From CAVOBC01 sp963693635 (GTDB lineage: Bacteria; Pseudomonadota; Gammaproteobacteria; Pseudomonadales; Azotimanducaceae), in contig CAVOBC010000095.1 in the NCBI GenBank assembly GCA_963693635.1, positions 1-14,140 on the forward strand: a stretch of DNA of 14,140 bases, in the 5' to 3' direction. Position 1 is the stretch's first letter. Each line of letters begins with the position of its first letter. The translations under genes and the position numbers were made by a program. Of the stretch, positions 6,472 to 14,140 are shown piece by piece. The notes under the pieces are model-generated. The model was given only the letters and a program-made list of their open reading frames with translations, had not been told where the DNA came from and did no database searches.

Positions 6472-8729
6472 GGTCCATCGAATCGCCGTGCGCGAGCTGG
6501 TTCATGCTGCACACCGCGCGGGCGACATCCACACCCGCTTTTTGACCCGAAGTTCTGCGATCGACGGTATCCGCGGCCATCAGCGTGTTCAGGCCTCAAG
6601 GACCGGGACGTACGAGAAAGAGGTTCAGGTTTTCGGTAAGCAGGAGCGCGATGGAGTACGGTTGCTCGTGCGCGGCCGTGTCGATGGCGTCATAACCGAA
6701 AGCGATGGCGTCACCGTTGAAGAGATAAAGACGACCCGCGTCGCACCGGAAGAGATTCCTGAGAGCTTCCGGTCGATGCATTGGGCACAGGCCGCCGTCT
6801 ACGGTCATCTGCTTGTCGAGTCACTGCAAGTGACGGCTGTCACGCTCAGGTTGACCTATCTCGATCTGCGGGACGACAGCGAGTTCGATACTCGAGGAAG
6901 TCCGCTCCGCCGAGGATCTGAGGTCATTCTACATTGATATCACCGGATGCTATCTGGACATGCTGGTTCGCCTTTTGCGGTGGCGGGCCGAGCGGAATGC
7001 GTCGATCGAAGACGCACGCTTCCCGTATGGGGAGTTTCGACCCGGTCAGCGCTCGCTCGCAGTAAGCTGTTTCCGCGCCTTTGCCGCGCAGAGGAATTTG
7101 GTGCTTCAGGCCCCGACCGGAATCGGCAAGACCGCCGGGGTGCTGTTCCCGGCGATCAAGAGCTTGCCAGCCGGCCGGGACAAGGTTTTCTTCCTGACCG
7201 CCAAGACGATCGGTCGACAGGTTGCAGAGTCCACCCTTGATGACATGCGGGGCGCCGGTCTGCGCCTGCGTTCTGTGTCGCTGACCGCCAAAGACAAGAT
7301 CTGCTTCACGCCAGGCGCGCCGTGCGACCCGGATGCCTGTGTCTACGCGCGCGGGTACTACGACAAGCTTCCATCGGCGATCGAAGATCTGCGTGCTAGC
7401 GATGGGATGTCACGACAGGTCATCGAGATGGTCGCAAGAACCCACGAGGTGTGTCCCTTTGAGCTGTCACTCGATGCCTCGCGCTGGGCGGACGTGATCA
7501 TCTGTGATTACAACTATGTGTTCGATCCGACCGTGTACCTCAGACGTTTCTTTGACGATGTCGACGGTGAGTACCTGTTCCTGATCGATGAGGCCCACAA
7601 CCTCGTTGACCGTGGTCGAGACATGTACTCGGCGGAGATCGCTAAATCAGATGTGCTGGCCTTGCGCCGCGCACTCGGCCCGGCGCTGCCAGAAGTGTGG
7701 CGCAAGCTGACGGGTATCAACCGTGGATTCCTCACGCTGATGAAAGAAGCTGACAGCGAGGGTGTGGTCGTGCTCGCCTCTGCGCCTGGCGACTTCATCA
7801 GGCAACTGCGAGCCTTTTGTCAGGCAGCGGAAGACTGGTCGCAGCTGAACGAGTCGGCTGAATTCGAAGATCCACTCAAACGACTCTATTTCGACGCGCT
7901 GCGTTTCATGCGGCGGGCCGAAGACCTCGATCACAACTTTGTTGTTCTGCTCCGTTGCCATCCCGGGCGCAAGGCGCGGCTCAAGCTGTTCTGCATCAAC
8001 CCGGGGCCAATGCTCAACACCAGCATGAAGCGCAGCGTTTCGTCGGTTGTATTCTCGGCGACCATGACGCCCGAACGCTATTTCGCCACGATGCTCGGAC
8101 TTGACGACACATGTGATTGGTATCGCATTGCCTCGCCATTCCCGGCGGGCAACATGGGCACTTTCATCGCGGGCCACATTGACACCTCATTCCGGGGACG
8201 GGAAGCAAGCGGCGCACAACTGGTTGACCTTTTGGTCGACATCGTGAATGCGCAGACGGGCAATTACATGGTCTTCTTTCCATGTTATCGGTACATGCAG
8301 ACCATTGCCGAAGCCTTTGCGCGGCGGGCTGGCGATGTGCGCACACGGATGCAGGCGGCCGCCATGTCGGAGTCCGAGCACGAGTCGTTCCTTGAGGCCT
8401 TCGTGCATGACCCGGAACAGACGCTGGTTGGGTTCGCGCTGATGGGGGGCATCTTTGGAGAGGGCATTGATCTCAAGGGTACGCGCCTGATCGGCGCGCT
8501 CATCGTCGGCGTTGGCTTGCCCCAGGTTGGGATTGAGCGTGATCTGATTCGTCATCACTTTGCGGAGACCGGCCTGGGTTTTGGCTACGCGTATCAGTAT
8601 CCCGGCATGAGCCGGGTCATGCAGACGGCTGGTCGCGTCATTCGCAGCGCGGTGGATCACGGCATCGTCTGCCTGATCGATCAGCGTTTCACTGCATCAC
8701 GTTACCGTGACCTCATGCCGATTGAGTGA
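6455..8729 (+). CDS. Cas4-like nuclease fused to a DinG/XPD-family iron-sulfur DNA helicase (apparent frame break near 6890)
   Basis: This is a fused nuclease-helicase for DNA repair. The first part (6455-6937) has a RecB/Cas4-type site: D77 in GRVDG, E90-I-K92, and Q112xxxY116 (HWAQAAVYG). The second part, numbered from the ATG at 6960, has Walker A APTGIGKT at 51-58 and four cysteines (C115, C122, C127, C165) spaced like an XPD/DinG 4Fe-4S cluster. It also has DEAH at 210-213 and a motif VI QTAGRVIRSA near the end. Homologues known to me are single chains. The two frames join at 6890-6891: removing one base lets reading continue as LEEVRSAEDLRSFYIDITG into MLVRLLRWR, giving about 757 residues. 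As written, translation stops at 6937. The start at 6455 lies within the nuclease gene's last codons, suggesting coupled expression. Confidence 0.87.
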
Positions 8730-8791
8730 AACGTTGAAGTGATGGCATCGAATCAACACCTGGTCGGGGCGGTGCGGGATTTCTGGGCCGA

Positions 8792-8822
8792 CTCCGCGGA
8801 GCCTGAGGCGTCCTCCGACGCC
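8792..8822. terminator. possible hairpins between convergent genes
   Basis: A perfect 10-bp palindrome, ctccgcggag (8792-8801), is followed by a 6-bp stem with a 4-base loop, ggcgtc-ctcc-gacgcc (8807-8822). They sit between the helicase stop at 8729 and the opposing stop at 8828. No T-run follows in either direction, so termination is only a guess from position. Confidence 0.3.
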
Positions 8823-8827
8823 CGTAA

Positions 8828-9418
8828 TTAGCGCGATCGGTGGTGTCGGCCGCGTCGGTTGGAAAAGCGTGAGGTGTGTCGGTTGCCGCGATGGAAGCCG
8901 GAGCGGTGCGACCACCAGTCGTGTCCAAAGTGACCGCGGTCGTTGACAAGAAACGGTACTGACATTGCAAGGCCGATGGCGACGTTCCTGAGTGCGTGGG
9001 AGCGGTGGTGTTGGTGGCTGTCCCTGATGACCGTGACATGGGTCGCACCATCGCTTCGATGATGCCCCGTGGCTGACGAGCGAATCACCGTGCTGTCGTC
9101 ACCTCCGGCATCGATGTCAGAGCGCAGTGTGAGATGATACTCGTCGTGGATGTCACAGTAGTACTCGGCGTATTCGTCGTCGACGATCCGATACGCGGGG
9201 GTTGCGCTGTTCCGGTTGGTCGTGGTCCGGTTGTTCGGGGTCCGGTCGTTCGCAGTTTCCCTCTGGGTCGCGATGGACTCGGCCCCGGCCGTAGCGCTCG
9301 GCAGGTCGGTCGTGGGTGCTTCATCGGCGGCTGCCTCGGCGAGGCGGGATATCCCGAGCAGGGTCGCGGGAAGGAGGCAGTTGAGGGCAGATCGTTTGAG
9401 AATTCTCGTTAGTGTCAT
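8828..9418 (-). CDS. putative exported Arg/His-rich protein of unknown function
   Basis: This is a 196-residue protein that I do not recognise. The N-terminus looks like a Sec signal peptide: MTLTRILKRS, then the hydrophobic ALNCLLPATLLGI, with likely cleavage near AEA-A at about residue 30. A low-complexity Thr/Asn/Arg linker runs to about 75. A tyrosine/acidic segment (YRIVDDEYAEYYCDIHDEYH) spans about 76-95 and a hydrophobic stretch NVAIGLAMSVPFLV about 145-158. The last 40 residues are rich in His, Arg and Gly. The start at 9418 has GGAG about 7 nt upstream; an in-frame ATG at 9430 has none. The ribosome site and signal peptide favour a real gene, but the biased composition leaves doubt. 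It is convergent with the helicase and divergent from the dehydrogenase. Confidence 0.55.
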   Translation of the reverse strand: MTLTRILKRSALNCLLPATLLGISRLAEAAADEAPTTDLPSATAGAESIATQRETANDRTPNNRTTTNRNSATPAYRIVDDEYAEYYCDIHDEYHLTLRSDIDAGGDDSTVIRSSATGHHRSDGATHVTVIRDSHQHHRSHALRNVAIGLAMSVPFLVNDRGHFGHDWWSHRSGFHRGNRHTSRFSNRRGRHHRSR

Positions 9419-9661
9419 GGTGTGCTCCATTTGGGGTGTTCGCCGGACCGTGCCGCGTTTGATGGTGTAACCTAGCGCGGAGCGTCTGAACCGGTGCTGA
9501 ATTGAACCTGAATAGGTCGGCGGCAGCCATGAAAGTTCGTTGTACGCCTCCAGGACCGTTACGCAAAACAGACCAGCAGCACGAGCAAACGAGATTTTCG
9601 ATGCGGGTCGAGCGGCGTGCATGTAGTAACACAAGACGACAAATATAGAGGGGACTTCGTC

Positions 9662-10747
9662 ATGGCAGATGGGACTAACAGTCGGCAGATTGTTGTGATC
9701 GAGGGTGATGATGCGTCCCCCGAGGCAGTTCGACCCGTCGTGGATCTGATTAGCGCGCTTGCACCGGGTATTGACTGGCAGCGGCCGTTGGTTGGGGAGG
9801 CCGCCATCGCGGAGACGGGTAAGGCACTGCCGGAGGAGACCGTGGCGACGATCGATGCCAGCCACAGCACACTCTTTGGGTCTACCTCAGGCAAGAGTGG
9901 TGCGGCTCTGTTTTATCTACGATGGGGCAAAGGCACGTACGCCAACGTGCGGCCGACCCGGTATATGCCGGGCTACCGCAGTCCCCTTGCCGACCCCACC
10001 GGCATTGACTTCCTCATCGTGCGGGAGAATCTCGAGGATCTCTACCTTGGCATCGAAGGTGAGGTTTCTGATTTGCATGGACTCAATCTCGTGTCGCGCA
10101 CCTCGCGTCAGCCGCTCGATGAGATTGAGGGGCGCTACGCGCTCAAAGTGATCACGGAAGAGGGGAGTCGGCGGGTCGTCGCGAAGTCATTCGAACTCGC
10201 GCGGGAGCGAAAAGCCGCGGGTGGCGAGGGCAAAGTGACGATTGCGACCAAGCACAACATGCTTGCCCATACAGACGGGCTCTTTCGGGAAGTGGGACTA
10301 AAGGTGGCAGAGTCGTATCCGGATATCACGGTGGAGAGCTTCATCATCGACGATTTTGCCCATCGATTGTGTCGCCGACCGCAGGACTTTGATGTGGTTG
10401 TCATGCCCAATCTCTACGGTGACATCCTGTCTGATGCGGCGGCTGGCCTCGTTGGCGGCCTCGGTATGGCCGCGAGCGGCTGCTACGGGGACGACTACGC
10501 GTACTTCGAGTCTGCGCATGGCACAGCGCCCGATATCGTGGGCCAAAACATCATCAACCCGACCGCGACGTTGCTGTCTGCGTGCTTGATGCTGAGGCAC
10601 GTTGATTTGGCGAGCGTTGCTGATCAGATTGAGCGCGGCCTCGGTGCGGTGTATGCCGCCGGTGAAACGCTGACGCCTGACCAGGGGGGAACCGCGTCAT
10701 CAACGGAATTCTGCGAGGCCGTACTCAGGGCGAGTGAAGATGCCTGA
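9662..10747 (+). CDS. isocitrate/isopropylmalate dehydrogenase family protein, probably NAD-dependent
   Basis: This 361-residue protein belongs to the family that oxidatively decarboxylates 2R,3S-hydroxyacids in the cytoplasm. Visible motifs are YANVRP (93-98), VRENLEDLYLG (120-130), K197 in TKHN, D230/D231, and the metal-binding NLYGDILSDAAAGLVGGLG (D254, D258). The cofactor loop is HGTAPDI (286-292). Asp-Ile in this loop is typical of NAD users; NADP-type isocitrate dehydrogenases have Lys-Tyr. The substrate loop is unusual: where isocitrate dehydrogenases read SLNVTLR, this has AALFYLR (81-87). It thus keeps the Arg but loses the Ser and Asn that contact isocitrate. The substrate may not be isocitrate. 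The start at 9662 has AGAGGGG about 9 nt upstream. No leucine or TCA-cycle partner gene adjoins it. Confidence 0.88.
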   Translation: MADGTNSRQIVVIEGDDASPEAVRPVVDLISALAPGIDWQRPLVGEAAIAETGKALPEETVATIDASHSTLFGSTSGKSGAALFYLRWGKGTYANVRPTRYMPGYRSPLADPTGIDFLIVRENLEDLYLGIEGEVSDLHGLNLVSRTSRQPLDEIEGRYALKVITEEGSRRVVAKSFELARERKAAGGEGKVTIATKHNMLAHTDGLFREVGLKVAESYPDITVESFIIDDFAHRLCRRPQDFDVVVMPNLYGDILSDAAAGLVGGLGMAASGCYGDDYAYFESAHGTAPDIVGQNIINPTATLLSACLMLRHVDLASVADQIERGLGAVYAAGETLTPDQGGTASSTEFCEAVLRASEDA

Positions 10748-10791
10748 CTCTGCTTAGGGAGTTTCTTACTGACTTTCTCACTGACGGGCGA

Positions 10792-10809
10792 GGGTGTCGC
10801 GCGTCACCC
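10792..10809. other. short palindrome between dehydrogenase and oxidoreductase genes
   Basis: gggtg and caccc flank cgcgcg, with one T-T mismatch on each side, making an 18-bp near-perfect palindrome 45 nt after the dehydrogenase stop. It could be an operator or a weak hairpin. No T-run follows. Confidence 0.35.
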
Positions 10810-10853
10810 GGCCATGAGCTTATCGGCAATTGATAGAAGCAAGGAGACCCGCG

Positions 10854-11720
10854 ATGGAATTTGGATGCGTTTTGCCACACAACGAGATTGGCACGGACCC
10901 ACAGGCAATCAAGGCCTGGGCGCAGGGCGTCGAGGCGCTGGGCGCAACCCACATGCTGATCTATGACCATGTACTGGGTGCAGACCGGGACCGCTCCGGT
11001 GGGTTTGAGGGTCCATACGACAAAGACATCGCCTTCCACGAACCATTCACGACGTTTGCGTTTCTGGCGGGCGTCACGCAGTCCATCGATTTTGTCACCA
11101 CCGTGCTTGTTTTACCGCAGCGACAGACCGCGCTGGTCGCAAAGCAGGTCGCTCAACTCGCGATCCTGTCCAGCAACCGTTTTCGCCTCGGCATCGGCAC
11201 CGGGTGGAATCAGGTGGAATATGAAGCGCTGAACGAGGACTTCGACAATCGGGGCAAGCGTCAGGAAGAGCAGGTTGAACTGATGCGTGCCCTGTGGGCA
11301 GATGAGACGGTGAGTTTCGACGGTAAGTATCATCGGGTGACAAAAGCGGGCATCAACCCCAGACCCTCTGCGCCTGTTCCTATCTGGTTTGGCGGTGGGG
11401 CGCCCGCGTTGCTTAAACGCTGCGCGCGCATGGGTGATGGCTGGATGCCGGTCATGGGTGCCAATCAGGCCGCCGCCGATGCGCTGGCGCTCATAGAAAC
11501 CGAGCGGCAGTCGCGTGGACTGACGATGGACGGGTTCGGCGTCCAGGCGCAGGCACAGTTCGCAGGTGGGACCGTAGAGCGTTGGCGTTCACACGCCATG
11601 CGATGGCGAGATCTGGGCGCGACTCACCTTGCGGTCGCCACGCACAATGCGGAACCGACCGATGCTGACGGCCATGTTGCTCGTGTCGCCGCGTATCTTG
11701 ATGCTGTTAAGGGGCTATAG
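10854..11720 (+). CDS. luciferase-like (LLM class) flavin/F420-dependent oxidoreductase
   Basis: This 288-residue TIM-barrel protein belongs to the bacterial luciferase-like monooxygenase superfamily. Family features are THMLIYDHVLG near residue 33, the hydrophobic strand QSIDFVTTVLVLPQR, KQVAQLAILSSNRFRLGIGTGW leading into the GIGTGWNQVEYEAL loop, VELMRALW, and PVPIWFGGGAP before KRCARMGDGWMP. In this superfamily these regions bind reduced flavin or F420. The sequence alone does not say which cofactor or substrate is used; the length and G-x-GTGW pattern resemble proteins often labelled F420-dependent. The start at 10854 has AAGGAG eight bases upstream, clearly better than the ATG at 10830. 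It lies 106 nt after the dehydrogenase on the same strand and could share its transcript. Confidence 0.88.
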   Translation: MEFGCVLPHNEIGTDPQAIKAWAQGVEALGATHMLIYDHVLGADRDRSGGFEGPYDKDIAFHEPFTTFAFLAGVTQSIDFVTTVLVLPQRQTALVAKQVAQLAILSSNRFRLGIGTGWNQVEYEALNEDFDNRGKRQEEQVELMRALWADETVSFDGKYHRVTKAGINPRPSAPVPIWFGGGAPALLKRCARMGDGWMPVMGANQAAADALALIETERQSRGLTMDGFGVQAQAQFAGGTVERWRSHAMRWRDLGATHLAVATHNAEPTDADGHVARVAAYLDAVKGL

Positions 11721-11830
11721 CAGTATTTCACGGTGCCGGATTATTGCGCTGTCGCGCAGGGAACTCACCGCAGCATATTACTTTAGTTCCATGAGGGGGT
11801 CGCGGGGGAGGCGCGCCAACCGGCACCTCG
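11715..11830. repeat. inverted second copy (copy B) of the fabA–fabB element
   Basis: Bases 11715-11794 match the reverse complement of about 313-390 from ctat through ttccatga, with about 80% identity by eye and at least one 1-base gap. The ggaact/agttcc arms recur at 11760-11765 and 11785-11790. The ends form a terminal inverted repeat, ggtgccgg at 11732-11739 and ccggcacc at 11820-11827. The element is shorter than copy A and lacks its three internal hairpins. It starts at the last codons of the oxidoreductase gene and ends about 10 bp before the sppA stop. It fills the convergent gap and could form a bidirectional stem-loop. Confidence 0.7.
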
Positions 11831-11840
11831 GTTTTTGCCG

Positions 11841-13688
11841 TTAACGTACGGCGCAGTAATGGCAGTGCAGGTAAGTGCCCGGGTTGCTGGCCATCAAGGC
11901 GACATCACCGAGGTCACGCGCGATCGAGACCAGCGGGAACAAACTAGGTGACTGGCTGAGGCCGAGGTGTGGGGCGATGGCCGCGGCGAACGGCGCGAGC
12001 AGCCTTTGCAGCAACTCATCAGCAGGTGACAACTGCGGCGCGAGATGCAGTACCTTGTAGTCCGTTGCGCCCGACAGCAGTGCCGCTGACTCGATCGCAT
12101 CTTCGAGGTCGCCGAGGGCGTCGACGAGCCCGAGGCTCGCGGCCGTTTCGCCCGTCCACACGCGGCCTTGAGCCACCTTGTCAACCTCGTCAAAACTGAG
12201 ATTTCTGCCGCGGGCGACCAGTTCCACAAACATGCGGTAATGATGTTGCACCGAACGTTGCAGCACGTTTTCAATGATTGGTGAGAGGGGGCGAGTCAGA
12301 CCGGTGCCGCCAGCCAGGCGCGAGGTGCCAACTCCGTCTGTGTGGACGCCGATCTGAGCCAGTGCCTCGTCAAGCGTGGGGAAGGCGATATAGGTGCCGA
12401 TGGAACCGGTTATCGTCGTCGGTGCCGCGTAGATCTTGTTGGCTGTCGCAGCGATCCAGTAGCCCCCCGACGCCGCGTAGCTGCCCATGGAGACGACGAC
12501 CGGTTTGCCTTCGGTCTGCACGCGTTCGAGTTCATAGCGGATTTGTTCGGAGGCGGACGCGCTGCCGCCGGGGCTGTCCACGCGGAGGACGATTGCCTTG
12601 ACTGAACTGTTGCTGCGGGCGTCGCGGATGAGCTTGCTAAGGGTGCTCGCGCCGATTGCGCCAGGTGGCTGATGCCCGGGCAGGATGACGCCGGCCGCTG
12701 TTATAACCGCAATCTGATCACGCCCGCCGCCGCCGAGGTCCGGCAGTTCGCGCGTGCTGTAGAGAAAGTCGAGGTAGTTGACTTGATTAAATCGCTCGTC
12801 CGTGCCACCAACGACATCGATGAGCTTTTGCGTAAACTGGCCGGCGCTGATCTGTTCGTCCACGAGACCGGTGTTGACTGCCATCAACATCGGGTCGTTG
12901 TCCGAGTCCTGCAACACCTGGTCATATTCGTCGGTGAGACGTGCCACTACGCCCAGATCGAGTTCGCGTTCCGCCGTAATGGTACGCGTGTAGTGGCCCC
13001 ACAGGATGTTGAGCCAGGCGAGGGTTGCTGCTTTTTCGTCAGGAGACATGGTGTTGCGCAAATAAGGCTCAACGGCACCCTTGTGTTTGCCCACTCTAAA
13101 GACGTGAAAGGAAATCTTGAGCTTGTCGATCGCTTCTTTGTAGAAGAAAGGAAACACGCCGTAGCCGGTCAGTTGGACGCCACCCAGCGGATTAAAGCTG
13201 TGCTTGTTCAGGTAGACGTGATCGGCATGTGCCGCCAGGAAATACTGTGACTGTGTGTACGCGGTGCCAAATGCATACACGGGTTTGCCAACTTCGCGGT
13301 AGCGTCTGATGCGCGCGGCGATCTCCTCAAGTTTGCTGTGCGACGCGCCGGTCATTTGATCAAGCCTCAGAACCAGTGCTTTGACGCGCTTGTCGTTAAG
13401 GCCGCGGTCGAGTGCAAGCAGACAGTCCTGAAGGACGATCTCGCTCTGGACGATCTGATTTGCTCCCAGTAGCGGGGCAAGCGGGTCTGGTCGCTGGCGC
13501 TGTTCAACGATGCGCCCGACCGGTTGAAACACGAGGGCTGTACGGGGTTGGATAACGGTTCCGTCGCCGCCCAGGCCATCGATCAGCATACTCAGCAGAA
13601 AAACCACGACGACCAACGCCAGCAGGTTGCCGATGCCGGTCCGCAAATGCCCGAGTCCGTTCCAGATCGCCCGCAGAACGCGCGTCAT
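11841..13688 (-). CDS. sppA: signal peptide peptidase SppA (protease IV, long form)
   Basis: SppA is a membrane-anchored, periplasm-facing serine protease that degrades cleaved signal peptides. The 615-residue product matches the two-domain long form (E. coli SppA is 618). A transmembrane anchor lies at about 15-37 (NLLALVVVVFLLSMLIDGL). The Lys of the Ser-Lys dyad lies in FRVGKHKGAVEPY (K201 or K203). The nucleophile is S407 in VVVSMGSYAASGGYW. The second domain includes LRVDSPGGSASASE and the TTITGSIGTY segment. The C-terminus ends HCHYCAVR, a Cys/His tail I have seen in related SppA proteins. I chose ATG 13688 because MTRVLRAIWNGLG leads straight into the anchor. An upstream in-frame ATG at 13757 would run through the minisatellite. 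The ribosome site is weak (gatggtg). Confidence 0.95.
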   Translation of the reverse strand: MTRVLRAIWNGLGHLRTGIGNLLALVVVVFLLSMLIDGLGGDGTVIQPRTALVFQPVGRIVEQRQRPDPLAPLLGANQIVQSEIVLQDCLLALDRGLNDKRVKALVLRLDQMTGASHSKLEEIAARIRRYREVGKPVYAFGTAYTQSQYFLAAHADHVYLNKHSFNPLGGVQLTGYGVFPFFYKEAIDKLKISFHVFRVGKHKGAVEPYLRNTMSPDEKAATLAWLNILWGHYTRTITAERELDLGVVARLTDEYDQVLQDSDNDPMLMAVNTGLVDEQISAGQFTQKLIDVVGGTDERFNQVNYLDFLYSTRELPDLGGGGRDQIAVITAAGVILPGHQPPGAIGASTLSKLIRDARSNSSVKAIVLRVDSPGGSASASEQIRYELERVQTEGKPVVVSMGSYAASGGYWIAATANKIYAAPTTITGSIGTYIAFPTLDEALAQIGVHTDGVGTSRLAGGTGLTRPLSPIIENVLQRSVQHHYRMFVELVARGRNLSFDEVDKVAQGRVWTGETAASLGLVDALGDLEDAIESAALLSGATDYKVLHLAPQLSPADELLQRLLAPFAAAIAPHLGLSQSPSLFPLVSIARDLGDVALMASNPGTYLHCHYCAVR

Positions 13689-13714
13689 GTTGCTGTCACC
13701 ATCGATCCCCTTGT

Positions 13715-13833
13715 CCTGCAATCTGTTCGTTGTCGCAAAGCCCGCTCGTCCCTGCAAACGGTTCGTCCTGGCAAACGGTTGGTCCCGGCAAACGATTGAC
13801 CCTGCAAACTGTTACTCCTGCAAATCTGGCCCA
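13715..13833. repeat. 17-bp minisatellite upstream of sppA
   Basis: About seven tandem units with consensus cctgcaaacggttggtc are present. The best-preserved three are exactly 17 bp each: 13751-13767, 13768-13784 and 13785-13801. Units at 13802-13817 and 13818-13833 are 16 bp, and those from 13715 to 13750 are more diverged. The array begins 27 bp upstream of the sppA start and occupies its likely promoter and leader region. The unit length is not a multiple of three, and no coding frame is convincing. Confidence 0.85.
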
Positions 13834-13975
13834 TCAATCCGCACTTGCCCGACTTTGCCGGCACCTGCCCCGCTTGGTCGCGTTCGCTTAAGTCATGGCC
13901 CATTGAACTGGGCGCGTTCTGTGATGGGTCAACCTTGTGGGTTCATGCTAGCAAGGAACGGGTCATTGCGTTTCG

Positions 13976-14140
13976 CTACTTTTTACCGCCGGCTGCATGC
14001 GATAGGCCGTACTGCGCCAGTGCGTCGCGGACGCCGCCGGTGCCCAGCGCCTGACACGCGTTGAGCCCGCAGTCCCTGGCGGCAGCGACATTGCCGGTGG
14101 AGTCATCCAGAAAGAGAATGCGCTGTGCGGGGATCCCCAT
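13976..14140 (-). CDS. HAD-superfamily hydrolase, C-terminal fragment
   Basis: This is the last 54 residues of a gene cut by the right edge, ending at a TAG at 13976-13978. It reads RILFLDDSTGNVAAARDCGL near the start. That is the HAD motif IV Asp-Asp that binds Mg2+ (residues 12-13 of the fragment), followed by the usual helix with Asn and the Ala-rich turn. It closes with VRDALAQYGLSHAAGGKK. HAD-IA hydrolases are cytoplasmic phosphatases or dehalogenases. The nucleophilic Asp lies outside the window, so the substrate cannot be guessed. The Met at 14140 is probably internal. It lies upstream of sppA on the same strand, but the 287-bp gap with the minisatellite argues against a tight operon. 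Confidence 0.8.
   Translation of the reverse strand: MGIPAQRILFLDDSTGNVAAARDCGLNACQALGTGGVRDALAQYGLSHAAGGKK

Noticed and set aside
4790..6937. Programmed ribosomal frameshifting in the two repair genes
   Set aside because: Neither junction (near 4797 and 6890) shows a slippery run or an obvious stimulatory stem. Simple one-base differences explain both.
13715..13833. CRISPR or coding repeat at the 17-bp tandem array
   Set aside because: Units are head-to-tail without spacers, and 17 is not a multiple of three, so no repeat peptide is maintained.

Overview
The window looks like chromosomal DNA of a GC-rich gammaproteobacterium. The fabA–fabB pair (anaerobic unsaturated fatty acid synthesis), a full-length SppA, and a FAN1-type nuclease next to a Cas4-like/DinG-family helicase all point that way. 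I cannot name a genus. No rRNA, tRNA, CRISPR array, transposase or phage gene is visible.

Layout. 1-176 is the 3' end of fabA and 399-1616 is fabB. They are separated by an unusually long 222-bp gap filled by a palindrome-rich, MITE-like element. Convergent to fabB is a receiver–PAS–GGDEF–EAL signalling gene (1697-3755, minus). Its first receiver strand seems to be deleted and its EAL domain is catalytically dead. A 530-bp divergent gap with short direct repeats leads to a small lipoprotein (4287-4601). After it come two perfect 31-bp palindromic repeats plus a decayed third, then a two-gene DNA-repair unit. That unit is a FAN1/VRR-NUC nuclease (4740-6471) overlapping by 17 nt a Cas4-like nuclease/FeS helicase (6455-8729). 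Each of these two genes carries one apparent single-base frame break. Convergent to them is a small exported Arg/His-rich protein of unknown function (8828-9418, minus). Next are a divergent NAD-type isocitrate/isopropylmalate dehydrogenase homologue (9662-10747) and a luciferase-like flavin oxidoreductase (10854-11720). A second, inverted copy of the fabA–fabB element lies directly after the oxidoreductase stop. It is followed by sppA (11841-13688, minus), a 17-bp minisatellite upstream of sppA, and the C-terminus of a HAD hydrolase at the right edge.

How the genes relate. fabA and fabB work in one pathway. The nuclease and helicase form a conserved repair pair and are probably translationally coupled. 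The remaining genes are single functions with no evident shared pathway. The most unusual content is non-coding: the dispersed palindromic element inside the fab operon and after the oxidoreductase gene, the 31-bp repeats upstream of the repair genes, and the minisatellite before sppA. Three coding regions contain frame breaks. They are either sequence errors (likely for the two single-base cases) or recent gene decay.
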